DNA of 64,000 bases from Phycisphaerales bacterium UBA7800 (GCA_002480565.1 DLCK01000029.1:1-64000); one strand, 5' to 3'; counted from the first letter of the stretch, positions 53,482 to 61,299 are shown. Notes: generated by a model from the sequence alone, not told the origin. Made by a program: numbers and translations.

Positions 53482-55023
53482 TTACTGACCTGATTTCCAG
53501 GTCGATTTGAACTGCTTGATCGACTCGGCAAGCTTGTCAGCCAAATCACTGCTGATGGCTTGGGCGGCAACAAGCTCTTCACGCAAGGCGCTACCGGCGG
53601 ACTTGAAGTGCTCAAGCAGGTCGGCGGCAAAGGCGGGAACGTCAGCCTTACTCACGTTATCCAAATACCCCTTGGAGCCGGCGAAAATCTGAAGCACTTC
53701 GTCAATCACATCCATTGGGACATATTGAGGCTGCTTGAGCAATTCCACCATGGCCGCACCACGGTCAAGCTGACGCTGGGTCGCAGCATCAAGGTCCGTA
53801 CCCAACTGAGCAAATGCTTCAAGTTCACGGAACGCAGCAAGGTCCAAACGCAGTGAACCGGCCACCTGTTTCATCGCCTTAATCTGAGCGTTACCACCCA
53901 CACGGGAGACGGAAATACCGACGTTAATAGCAGGACGGACACCGGCAAAGAACAGTTCGGGTTCAAGGTAAATCTGACCGTCGGTAATCGAAATCACGTT
54001 GGTCGGAATGTACGCTGAAACGTCACCTTCCTGGGTTTCAATGATGGGCAATGCCGTCAGTGAACCGCCACCGTTTTCGTCAGACAACTTGGTTGCACGT
54101 TCGAGCAGACGGCTATGCAGATAGAAAACGTCACCGGGATAAGCTTCACGGCCTGGAGGACGCTTAAGCAGCAGGGACAACTGGCGATAAGCCACAGCCT
54201 GCTTGGACAAGTCGTCATACACGCAGAGCACGTGTTGGCCTTTCCACATGAAGTATTCACCCATCGCACAACCGGCGTATGGCGCGATGTACTGCATGGG
54301 AGCAGAGTCGGCAGCAGAAGCACAGACCACGGTCGTGTATTCCATCGCGCCGTTTTCAGTCAATGCGTCCACCACAGCAGCGACGGTCGATTCTTTCTGC
54401 CCCACTGCAACGTAGATACAGTAGACCGGCTCATCAGTCTGATGGGTGTACTTCTGGTTGATGATGGTGTCGATGGCCACAGCCGTCTTACCGGTTTTAC
54501 GGTCACCAATGATCAGTTCACGTTGGCCACGACCGATGGGAATCATTGAGTCCACAGCTTTGATACCGGTTTGAAGTGGCATCTTCACGGGCTGGCGGTC
54601 TGCAATACCTGGAGCAATGATGTCCATCTTGCGAGTTTCGTTGGATTGCACGGGCCCCTTGCCGTCCATGGGTTCACCCAATGGGTTGAGCACGCGGCCA
54701 AGCACACCTTCGCCCACGGGAACCGAAAGCAGTTCACCGGTGGAGCGAACGGAGTCGCCTTCTTTGATTTTCAGATAGTCACCGAAGATGACTGCACCGA
54801 CGAGATCATTTTCAAGGTTGAAAACCTGGCCGGAGATTTTCTCACCCGCTTCGGTTTCAAACTCAAGCATTTCGCCAGCGCGAGCTTCACTGAGTCCGTA
54901 GATGCGGGCAATGCCGTCACCGACTTCAATAACCTGACCGACCTGGGAAACTTCCAGTTCGGAGGAATAACGTTCGACTTCTTGTTTGATGACGTTGGTG
55001 ATTTCGTCGGTACGAATTTTCAT
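53482..55023 (-). CDS. atpA: ATP synthase F1 subunit alpha
   Basis: 513 residues. Walker A is IGDRKTGKTAVAIDT, with GRGQRELI ahead of it; the N-terminal VIEVGDGIARIYGL and the segment RPAINVGISVSRVGGNAQIK are conserved. Alpha subunits form the F1 ring with beta and bind non-catalytic nucleotide. AAGGTTTG precedes the ATG at 55023. The four-helix-bundle element ends 20 bp upstream of this ATG and leaves the ribosome site intact. Downstream genes atpG, atpD and atpC, normally next, are absent. Confidence 0.98.
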   Translation of the reverse strand: MKIRTDEITNVIKQEVERYSSELEVSQVGQVIEVGDGIARIYGLSEARAGEMLEFETEAGEKISGQVFNLENDLVGAVIFGDYLKIKEGDSVRSTGELLSVPVGEGVLGRVLNPLGEPMDGKGPVQSNETRKMDIIAPGIADRQPVKMPLQTGIKAVDSMIPIGRGQRELIIGDRKTGKTAVAIDTIINQKYTHQTDEPVYCIYVAVGQKESTVAAVVDALTENGAMEYTTVVCASAADSAPMQYIAPYAGCAMGEYFMWKGQHVLCVYDDLSKQAVAYRQLSLLLKRPPGREAYPGDVFYLHSRLLERATKLSDENGGGSLTALPIIETQEGDVSAYIPTNVISITDGQIYLEPELFFAGVRPAINVGISVSRVGGNAQIKAMKQVAGSLRLDLAAFRELEAFAQLGTDLDAATQRQLDRGAAMVELLKQPQYVPMDVIDEVLQIFAGSKGYLDNVSKADVPAFAADLLEHFKSAGSALREELVAAQAISSDLADKLAESIKQFKSTWKSGQ

Positions 55024-55042
55024 TATTCAAACCTTGTTTGTA

Positions 55043-55492
55043 GGGACTAGTGACTAGCGACTTGGGACTAGGGAAGAAAAAATCATCGAAGGGAGTTGAC
55101 TAACCCGTTTAGGATTTTGCTGACTTCCTGCGTTAAATTCAATACATCCAAGTTCTGTTGTTGCATGTAACCAAGATCCGTTGCCAATCGTAATTGTGTA
55201 TCCAGCTCGTAAATTGATCCTCTAGCGATCTCCAAAAACCGTATATATTCTTTCCGGGAACCTCGCCCCCATCCTTCTGCAATGTTGGATGGAACACTTA
55301 CGGCTGCCCGTCTAATTTGTGATGTCAAACCATATTGCTCGTCTTTCGGGAAGTAACGCGACACTTTGTAGACTTCGAGAACAAGTTGATAGGACTTTTG
55401 CCAAGCGATCAAATCTTCATACCGCTCAACCTTGCCCATCTTGTTATTCCCCCCTGCCTTTCCCTAGTCCCAAGTCGCTAGTCACTAGTCCC
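55043..55492. mobile_element. 450-bp inverted-repeat-bounded unit carrying the four-helix-bundle gene
   Basis: The ends 55043..55075 and 55460..55492 are perfect 33-bp inverse complements built of 7-nt units (GGGACTAG, TGACTAG, CGACTTG, GGACTAG, GGAA). The unit holds exactly one gene, reading in the operon direction. It lies between the atpH stop (9 bp away) and the atpA ribosome site, so neither gene is broken. No transposase is present, and no target-site duplication is obvious. Gene-less copies of the ends lie at 19115, 59634/59709 and 63136. Confidence 0.85.
55083..55439 (-). CDS. Four-helix-bundle protein (S23 / 23S rRNA intervening-sequence family)
   Basis: 118 residues, the normal length. 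YEDLIAWQKSYQLVLEVYKV, YGLTSQIRRAAVSVPSNIAE and GRGSRKEYIRFLEIARGSIY are the textbook blocks of the S23 / TIGR02436 family, which was first found inside 23S rRNA intervening sequences and is widely scattered in environmental genomes; its function is unknown. The GGGGGGAA ribosome site lies inside the element. The gene sits in the middle of the atp operon, between atpH and atpA, where no ATP synthase gene of this type exists. I infer insertion as part of the bounded element. Confidence 0.95.
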   Translation of the reverse strand: MGKVERYEDLIAWQKSYQLVLEVYKVSRYFPKDEQYGLTSQIRRAAVSVPSNIAEGWGRGSRKEYIRFLEIARGSIYELDTQLRLATDLGYMQQQNLDVLNLTQEVSKILNGLVNSLR

Positions 55493-55500
55493 TTCTTTAA

Positions 55501-56103
55501 TCACTCCGAAATTAACGCTTCCAACTGATTCTTCGCTTTTTCCCGACCTTCGGCCACGATTTTGCGTTCGAGTATTTTGAGTTGTGTTGCGATGCTGCCA
55601 TCAATCAAACGGTCCCCTACTCGGAGTTTGAGGCCGCCGATGAGGTTTTCATCAACTTTTTGATTGAGGATGACATTGCGACTGATCGCCACGCCGATCT
55701 TTTGGCCCAGTGCATCAAGTGCTTCGGGCTCAAGTGCAGCAGCGACATACAGGTCAACTTCGACAATGCCGTTGCGTTCATCGACAATCCGACCGAATGA
55801 TTTGAAAATGCCCTGGAGTTTATCCATACGGCCTTTGCGATTGACAGTCTGCACGAAATTGTAGACCAGATCGCTGAGTTGACCTTTGAATAACCGTTCA
55901 AGACTGCTGGCTCGTTCGCTGGTGCCAAGGACACGGCTGGCGAAGAGTTTGGCCAGTTGTGGTTCACTGCCAAGCAGTTGGGCCAACTCGTCGACTTCGG
56001 CGGCGGTGGCGTCGAGGGCGCCGGCTTTTTGAGCCATCTCCACGAGCGCTAAGCCGTAGATGTCTTCGACGGTGCGGGCGACTTTTTCAATGTGTTGGGG
56101 CAT
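55501..56103 (-). CDS. atpH: ATP synthase F1 subunit delta
   Basis: 200 residues, slightly longer than usual. The N-terminal helical domain (YGLALVEMAQKAGALDATAA) and the C-terminal signature VILNQKVDENLIGGLKLRVG then GDRLIDGSI identify delta (OSCP). It links the F1 head to the stator b subunits. It follows atpF with a 71-bp gap that carries a REP hairpin. The four-helix-bundle element begins right after its stop. Confidence 0.95.
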   Translation of the reverse strand: MPQHIEKVARTVEDIYGLALVEMAQKAGALDATAAEVDELAQLLGSEPQLAKLFASRVLGTSERASSLERLFKGQLSDLVYNFVQTVNRKGRMDKLQGIFKSFGRIVDERNGIVEVDLYVAAALEPEALDALGQKIGVAISRNVILNQKVDENLIGGLKLRVGDRLIDGSIATQLKILERKIVAEGREKAKNQLEALISE

Positions 56104-56124
56104 AGTGTCAATCTTTTCAAGACA

Positions 56125-56146
56125 TCAGCGACACGCAGTGTCGCAG
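56125..56146. repeat. REP hairpin between atpF and atpH
   Basis: TCAGCGACACGCAGTGTCGC followed by AG is an exact inverted copy of 29471..29492. The core folds into a 7-bp stem with a 3-base loop. Confidence 0.8.
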
Positions 56147-56174
56147 TTACTTGTCACAGCGTAATCGAAAATTA

Positions 56175-56723
56175 TTAGTTGTTCTCAGCTTGAAGCTGGG
56201 CAAGCGACTCATCGACGATGGCCTGCTGATCCGCAGCATTAAGTTCACGCTTGAGAATCCGGCCAGCGATCTGCGTGCTCATGGTGGCTGCCTGGGTATA
56301 AAGCTCGGTAAGAGCCTGTTCCTTGGCAGCGGTGATTTCGCGGGTGGCCTTGTCCTTCATCTGCGTGATTTCACTCTGCGTCTGATCCTTGAGTTGAGCA
56401 GCCACGCGCTGGGCGTCGACACGGCTTTCTTCAATGATCTGGCGAGCTTCTTCCTGTGCAGCAGCAAGCTTGGCTTCGTAATCCTTCAAGGTCGACTGGG
56501 CGTCGTTGGCAGCTTTTTCAGCGGACTCCAGATCACCTTTGATCTTGTTTTCACGGTCCTGAAGACCGGTGAGGATTGGCCCCCATGCCATCTTCTTGAG
56601 AACCACCAGGACAACGATAAAGACGATTGCTGCGGCAATGGCCTGATAGATCGTTCCTGCAAAGGGATTGTCACCTGCTGCGAGAACTAGATTGAATACT
56701 GCCGGTTGCATGCTCATGGTCAT
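56175..56723 (-). CDS. atpF: ATP synthase F0 subunit b
   Basis: 182 residues with one membrane helix near residues 25-45 (GTIYQAIAAAIVFIVVLVVL) followed by a long charged coiled coil (YEAKLAAAQEEARQIIEESR). This is the peripheral stalk. AAGGAATGACC precedes the ATG. A 178-bp gap with a strong hairpin separates it from atpE upstream. The N-terminus is about 20 residues longer than the Escherichia coli form. Confidence 0.95.
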   Translation of the reverse strand: MTMSMQPAVFNLVLAAGDNPFAGTIYQAIAAAIVFIVVLVVLKKMAWGPILTGLQDRENKIKGDLESAEKAANDAQSTLKDYEAKLAAAQEEARQIIEESRVDAQRVAAQLKDQTQSEITQMKDKATREITAAKEQALTELYTQAATMSTQIAGRILKRELNAADQQAIVDESLAQLQAENN

Positions 56724-56817
56724 TCCTTTTTCTACCTGTTGAGCTTCTAAAAGCTAAATCAACTTCCACTTCCCCAGCCACCAACCAAAGCCTGTTTTGC
56801 CTTGACCAACTTCCGGG

Positions 56818-56868
56818 GGGTCGAATGCTTGAACACCGTGATGATCAGGATGCTCAAGCATACGACCC
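56818..56868 (-). other. Intercistronic hairpin between atpE and atpF
   Basis: GGGTCGAATGCTTGA pairs with TCAAGCATACGACCC, a 15-position stem with one A-A mismatch, in the 178-bp atpE-atpF gap. It is not followed by T on the minus strand. It probably stabilises the atpE mRNA or slows read-through, which would favour excess c subunit. Confidence 0.6.
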
Positions 56869-56900
56869 ACAAGTGAATCGTATGCTATATATCGTTGCTC

Positions 56901-57239
56901 TTACTTGAGGGTCACCAGCAGGGTCACCACCACAGCAAAGAGACAAACACCTTCGATCAGTGCGGCTGAAAGCAGCATCGCACCGGAGATGTCCTTGGCA
57001 GCTTCGGGCTGACGAGCCATCGACTCAACAGCGGAACCACCGATGCGACCGATGCCCTTGGCGGCACCAATGGCAACCAGACCGGCACCAATGGCGGCAC
57101 CGAAGTATGCACCAAACGCACCACCGTTACCGGCGATGGCACCAACAGCTTCAACAACTTCTTCGCCATGACCTTGAGCCATAGCGGGAACAGCGGCAAA
57201 AAGAACCGCCAACGCAGAAAGCATTCCGAAATTCTTCAT
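56901..57239 (-). CDS. atpE: ATP synthase F0 subunit c
   Basis: 112 residues including a leader: MKNFGMLSALAVLFAAVPAM then AQGHGEE looks like a cleavable signal peptide, which most c subunits lack. The mature part has two helices, FGAYFGAAIGAGLVAIGAA and MLLSAALIEGVCLFAVVVTL, with loop residues RQP between. The ion-binding Glu is in ALIEG; no Gln of the sodium type is seen in helix 1, so it is probably a proton ring. GGAGATCTTCAAG places the start at 57239 rather than at two upstream ATG or GTG codons. Confidence 0.95.
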   Translation of the reverse strand: MKNFGMLSALAVLFAAVPAMAQGHGEEVVEAVGAIAGNGGAFGAYFGAAIGAGLVAIGAAKGIGRIGGSAVESMARQPEAAKDISGAMLLSAALIEGVCLFAVVVTLLVTLK

Positions 57240-57351
57240 CTTGAAGATCTCCATGAAACATTGTGACACGGCAAGAACGCATCAGTTTTTCAACCCCGCC
57301 TGTCACGGTTACAGGACTGTCTTACTCAATCCTCGGGGCATATCAATCAAT

Positions 57352-58248
57352 TTAGTGTGACGGAGCATGACCAGCTTCATCGTGACCATGATCATGGTCG
57401 TGATCGTGGTCATGAACAATCAACTGGCTCAAAAACAGTCCCGTCAAATATGTGAAAATAAAGGCCTGGATGAAGGACACCAGCACTTCAAGTAAGTAAA
57501 TCGCCATCGTCCCAAGCAAGGGGAAAATCGCAAGACCGTGTCCAACCGCGCCACCAAAACCAATACTCAGTGAAACCACAAAGCCAAGCAGCGTTGCCAC
57601 AATGATGTGTCCGCCGGTCATGTTGGCAAAGAGTCGCAAAGACAGAGCAAACGGCTTGACAAATGTGCCGATGATTTCCACGGGAACCATGATGGGCCAC
57701 ATGAAGACCGGCGCGCCAGCCGTGAGATGTTTGAAGAATCCGACGAAGTCCTTCTTCATAGCGGTACCGTTCATGAAGATAAAGGAGATGATCGCCAAAG
57801 CTGAGGTCACCCAGATGGATTGGGTCGCTGTGCCGCCGATACCGACGTAATGATCACCCATTGGATTGATCTTGAGCATTGCCAAAATGTCAGCAATGGG
57901 AACCAAGCCCAACAGGTTGTTGATGAGGATAAACCAGAAGAAGGTCCAAAGAATGCCGATGTACTTGTCGGTGTCTTCTTTGAGCAATGGCTTGAAGATT
58001 TCATCGCGGAGATACAGGCAGATGACTTCGACAAGGTTGGCCAAAGTACCTTTGGCACGCAGGTCTTCGAGCGTGCCGGATTTGCCGGTGGCAATCTTCC
58101 TGGCAGCAGGAATGATCAACAGCATGGTCACGATCGCGCTGAGAACCAGCATTACCGTGGCATTGGATACATACCACTGGTCATAGATCGGTTTGTCGAT
58201 CACGTGACCCATCGGACTTGCAAGGTTTAATAACAGATTCATATTCAT
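57352..58248 (-). CDS. atpB: ATP synthase F0 subunit a
   Basis: 298 residues with five or six membrane helices. The conserved Arg of the proton channel is in KPFALSLRLFANMTGGH. AAGGAGG nine bases ahead fixes the ATG at 58248. The C-terminus ends in a His/Asp-rich run (HDHDHDHDHGHDEAGHAPSH), an extension not usual for subunit a, which could bind metal. The start overlaps the stop of the gene upstream by 4 bp. Confidence 0.96.
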   Translation of the reverse strand: MNMNLLLNLASPMGHVIDKPIYDQWYVSNATVMLVLSAIVTMLLIIPAARKIATGKSGTLEDLRAKGTLANLVEVICLYLRDEIFKPLLKEDTDKYIGILWTFFWFILINNLLGLVPIADILAMLKINPMGDHYVGIGGTATQSIWVTSALAIISFIFMNGTAMKKDFVGFFKHLTAGAPVFMWPIMVPVEIIGTFVKPFALSLRLFANMTGGHIIVATLLGFVVSLSIGFGGAVGHGLAIFPLLGTMAIYLLEVLVSFIQAFIFTYLTGLFLSQLIVHDHDHDHDHGHDEAGHAPSH

Positions 58249-58709
58249 GAGGTGCACACCTCCTTGTGAGCAGATTCCGGACGGGCATGCTCAGTTGCAT
58301 CGCCCCACTTGGTCTGATTGATGAACCGCCAGATGAGATAAGTCTCAACGGCCAGCAGTGACGAATACAGCCCTGCTAAATCGATCAGTGCCCAGACCTC
58401 GGACACATGATACACCTTGATACAAATCACCAGTCCAACCAGACAAACCACCAAACGTGGTGCGGCGGCAACCAGTGATGCCATTACCAATTTCCAGGGG
58501 CCAAGCTTGGCAAATGAAGCAATGATCATTAAACCAACACACATCGAAATCCAAAGCAGACCCGCAAGAATGGGAATACTAATCAGAGTTGGAGCAGCAA
58601 AGACGCGATGCAGCGCAAGCAATAAAAGGCTCACCACAGCAATCAGAGCGCTTAGACGAACGAGCATACCGATCACAGGAAATGGATTGGTCAGCGTTTT
58701 GTCATTCAT
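58245..58709 (-). CDS. AtpI-like membrane protein ahead of atpB
   Basis: 154 residues with four membrane helices (VGLMIIASFAKLGPWKLV, LVVCLVGLVICIKVYHV) and a charged tail. Its place directly before atpB with a 4-bp overlap is that of AtpI or similar, an assembly or regulatory factor for F0. Sequence likeness to AtpI is weak, so the assignment rests on topology and position. The ATG at 58709 is preferred over a GTG 18 bp earlier; neither has a good ribosome site. Confidence 0.7.
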   Translation of the reverse strand: MNDKTLTNPFPVIGMLVRLSALIAVVSLLLLALHRVFAAPTLISIPILAGLLWISMCVGLMIIASFAKLGPWKLVMASLVAAAPRLVVCLVGLVICIKVYHVSEVWALIDLAGLYSSLLAVETYLIWRFINQTKWGDATEHARPESAHKEVCTS

Positions 58710-58729
58710 GAACAAGTCGTCCAACACCT

Positions 58730-58921
58730 TTAATCCCGATCTGAGTACTGGTTATGCCAGATTACCCAGACTTTACTGATGCACCCAACAATTGCAAATA
58801 AGGCACCTGCAAGAAGTAGCCACGGCGAGGTTTGCCATTTCTGATCTGCCCACCATCCCAAACCAATGAGAACCGCAAGCAATCCAGCTAACTCAACACC
58901 CAATGTGGCATGTTTCATCAC
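58730..58921 (-). CDS. AtpZ-like ATP synthase accessory membrane protein
   Basis: 63 residues with two membrane helices, ELAGLLAVLIGLGWWADQK and PWLLLAGALFAIVGCISKVW, the layout of the AtpZ / ATPase gene 1 family (GWW-D then PW). Such small proteins lead many atp operons and aid F0 assembly or act as an ion channel. A candidate promoter lies upstream at 59014..59042, so this is the first gene of the operon. A second ATG one codon later is possible. Confidence 0.8.
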   Translation of the reverse strand: MMKHATLGVELAGLLAVLIGLGWWADQKWQTSPWLLLAGALFAIVGCISKVWVIWHNQYSDRD

Positions 58922-59013
58922 AAGCCCAACTCCTGTTCGCGTGGCTTAGATGGGTTAGCCAAAGTGTTTGACAATGCCCTTCCAAACCGGCCCCACGACC
59001 AGTCGAGAGCCAG

Positions 59014-59042
59014 AGAGTACATGGGCAATTTTTCAGTGTCAA
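59014..59042 (-). promoter_or_regulatory. Candidate promoter of the atp operon
   Basis: On the minus strand TTGACA (59037..59042) is followed after 17 bp by TACTCT (59014..59019), about 90 bp ahead of the first gene. The -10 is a poor match. An inverted repeat AAATGTA/TACATTT (59051..59073) lies just upstream. Confidence 0.4.
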
Positions 59043-59211
59043 ATTTTGCTAAATGTACGATAATTCTACATTTTTGTCTTTTCTTGTCCGCTTTGCAAGC
59101 TTTTTTCCTGACCATTTGCATATTCAATTCACACGCTGGATCATGAGGTCTGTGCCAACCCCATCATGGTGGCGGACAAACCGGATATTCCCAAGAGCCC
59201 AAATCACTGCT

Positions 59212-59556
59212 ATGACCACGATTTACCATAACCCGCAATGCTCAAAAAGCCGTCAAACCTTACAACTGCTCAAGGAGCATGGCACTGAACCAACCGTCGT
59301 TGAATACCTCAAGACGCCACCTGATGAGCAGACATTACGCGAAATTTTACAATTACTGAACATGCGGCCCATTGATCTGGTGCGACAAAAAGAAGCGCTG
59401 TTCACCGAGTTGAACCTGGCGGCGCAAAAAGATGACGATCAGGTGATCCTCAAAGCCATGCTCAAACATCCACGACTCATCGAACGCCCGATTGTGATCC
59501 ATGGCAATAAAGCAGCCATCGGCAGGCCACCCCAGAATGTGGTTGACCTGCTGTAA
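59212..59556 (+). CDS. arsC: Arsenate reductase (glutaredoxin type)
   Basis: 114 residues, standard ArsC length. The active-site Cys is in MTTIYHNPQCSKSRQ (Cys10), followed by LKTPPDEQTLREILQLLNM and HPRLIERPIVIHG, the other conserved loops (RLIERP). The enzyme reduces arsenate to arsenite with glutaredoxin, or is a related Spx/ArsC-type protein. It is alone; no arsB or arsR is nearby. The ATG at 59212 is chosen; longer starts add no conserved sequence. Confidence 0.9.
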   Translation: MTTIYHNPQCSKSRQTLQLLKEHGTEPTVVEYLKTPPDEQTLREILQLLNMRPIDLVRQKEALFTELNLAAQKDDDQVILKAMLKHPRLIERPIVIHGNKAAIGRPPQNVVDLL

Positions 59557-59633
59557 ACTCGGTAAAACCATGAGCAATGCAATGGATGATCGGAGACAGG
59601 GCAAACGCGTGTAGAAAGCCGTCTAACCCAACA

Positions 59634-59741
59634 GGGACTAGCCATTAGCGACTTGGGACCAGGATACGGCAAAAGACACCTGAAAAACAGGCTTCATCAC
59701 CTGTCTTATCCCTAGTCACTAGTCGCTAGTCCCAAGTCCCT
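59634..59741. repeat. Inverted pair of heptad repeats (gene-less copy of the element ends)
   Basis: 59634..59664 reads GGGACTAG, CCATTAG, CGACTTG, GGACCAG, GA on the plus strand. 59709..59741 read on the minus strand gives AGGGACTTG, GGACTAG, CGACTAG, TGACTAG, GGA. So the two arms face each other across 44 bp that include a hairpin (CCTGAAAAACAGG). They are diverged from the ends at 55043..55492, and the unit order differs in the second arm. No gene lies between. Confidence 0.75.
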
Positions 59742-59849
59742 GCTTACATGCATTTACCCTGTGATCGGAGTCCTTACGGTTGACATAATCGGTCAATTCG
59801 TTGACAATTCATTTCAGGAAGTATCAGGCAAATTCTTACTGAGGACTTG

Positions 59850-60131
59850 ATGAGCATGATTCGACTTTCACGCACGACACTGTTTTCTTTCGCAGCCGGA
59901 CTTGTGGCTTTGGTCATGGTTGGTTGCTCGTCGGATAAGCCCATCTTGATTGATCAGGTGCGAGCCAACCCCACGCCGGAAATGGAAACCATTGCCCGGA
60001 CCCGTGACCAGCGGCTCAATGAACACGCGGTGGTGAGAAACACCAACAGGCGACAGATTGGCGATGACATTGATGCCGTTCTGCTGCTTAGCCGCCCTGT
60101 GCGACTGTCACCTTACGTCATTCCTCAGTAA
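59850..60131 (+). CDS. Small uncharacterised lipoprotein
   Basis: 93 residues. LFSFAAGLVALVMVGCSSDK is a lipobox signal, so the mature part begins with a lipidated Cys. The remainder is Arg/Asn-rich (RDQRLNEHAVVRNTNRRQIG) and probably binds an anionic partner or the cell wall. GAGGA is four bases ahead of the ATG at 59850 and ten ahead of a second in-frame ATG at 59856. No family recognised. Confidence 0.6.
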   Translation: MSMIRLSRTTLFSFAAGLVALVMVGCSSDKPILIDQVRANPTPEMETIARTRDQRLNEHAVVRNTNRRQIGDDIDAVLLLSRPVRLSPYVIPQ

Positions 60132-60279
60132 TCGTCGCCCCTTTGGAATGTTCCATATGGTGTAATCGAGTTGATTCGGTTCTGACATTGGAATGTAAAT
60201 TGAGGTGTCGAATCTGCCTGCATGATTTGGATCATATGGCTCAGCATCAGACAGATGCCAAACCGGAGTGTGTGAAGGT

Positions 60280-61299
60280 ATGACCGAACACCTCTCCGGC
60301 CCGGCAAGGACGCTCTTGCCTTCCGACACCGGGCCGAAGCCAACCTCATCCGCCAGCCACTCACCTTCTGATGAGCAAGGCTATATTCCCCATGGCCGTG
60401 AACTCGAAGACGAACTGCTCCAAGCCTGTAATCAACGGCTTATTGATGTCCATTGGTTCCGAACTGACTGGCAACGTGGTGGAGCCTCCACCGGCAAAGG
60501 GCTGATCCTAGACGAACAGCTCAAACCCCATAACGTCGTCATCAAGCTCCCCATCCCCGAATCCGAGCGACTCTGGCACACTAGACTATCCAAAGCCGAC
60601 AACGATATCGTCCCGCATGTCTATGCCCATGGCGATCAACTCGGCCAATACAACGTCAACTGGATCGTCATGGAATACATGCCCTTTGGCCCGCTAAGCT
60701 CCAAATGGGATGGCAAGGAATTCGACCTGCTCGTTGGTGCCTACGGCCGGATGGCTAAAGCAATGGACACCTATCCCGTCACCGAAGAGCCACCGGTCAA
60801 AGACTGGCAGGCGATCTGGCAAAAGTCCCGTGAGATGGTACACAGCCACGCCATTGCCAATGAACAGCGTTGGAACAAAGCTCTCAAACTCGCTCATCGT
60901 AAACTCAAGCAATGGACCACCAAGCTCCAAGACCAACCGATGGATCACTGGGTTCATGGCGACCTGCACTTTGGCAATGCGCTAAGTCGTGTCGCCCCAC
61001 CGGACGGCCCTGCCCTGCTCATCGACTTTGCCTGTGTCCATGCCGGCCATTGGCTCACCGATGCGATTTATCTTGAACACCTTTACTGGGCAAGACGTGA
61101 CATGCTCAAGGGTCGCAAGCTCTGTAGCATGATCGCCAAACAACGCCGCAAAAACGGACTGCGCGTCTGCGCCCAATGGCCCCAATGGGCACAAATCCAC
61201 CGCGCGCTATTAGCCATGAGCACGCCAGCAATGCTCGAACATGACGGCAGTCCCATGCATGTCGAAGCTGCGCTGAACATCCTCGAAGCCAGTGTGTGA
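60280..61299 (+). CDS. Aminoglycoside-phosphotransferase-fold protein
   Basis: 339 residues. The APH-type catalytic loop is HWVHGDLHFGNAL and the metal loop is ALLIDFACVHAGHWLTDAIY; an ATP-binding Lys may be in HNVVIKLPIPESERLW. The fold is shared by aminoglycoside, choline, hydroxyurea and fructosamine kinases. A Ser/Pro-rich N-terminus of about 40 residues precedes it. The ATG at 60280 follows GAAGGT; a GTG 12 bp earlier is possible. The substrate cannot be told. Confidence 0.8.
   Translation: MTEHLSGPARTLLPSDTGPKPTSSASHSPSDEQGYIPHGRELEDELLQACNQRLIDVHWFRTDWQRGGASTGKGLILDEQLKPHNVVIKLPIPESERLWHTRLSKADNDIVPHVYAHGDQLGQYNVNWIVMEYMPFGPLSSKWDGKEFDLLVGAYGRMAKAMDTYPVTEEPPVKDWQAIWQKSREMVHSHAIANEQRWNKALKLAHRKLKQWTTKLQDQPMDHWVHGDLHFGNALSRVAPPDGPALLIDFACVHAGHWLTDAIYLEHLYWARRDMLKGRKLCSMIAKQRRKNGLRVCAQWPQWAQIHRALLAMSTPAMLEHDGSPMHVEAALNILEASV

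Noticed and set aside
55083..55439. Four-helix-bundle gene as an atp accessory subunit
   Set aside because: The family is unrelated to any F-ATPase subunit, and the gene is enclosed by its own inverted repeats, so its position in the operon is better explained by insertion.
55043..55492. Short repeated units read as a CRISPR array
   Set aside because: The units are 7 nt and contiguous, with no spacers, and lie as two inverted ends around a gene. There are no cas genes.
55020..55510. Target-site duplication flanking the four-helix-bundle unit
   Set aside because: The bases just outside the two ends (TTTGTA on the left, TTCTTT on the right) do not form a convincing direct repeat.
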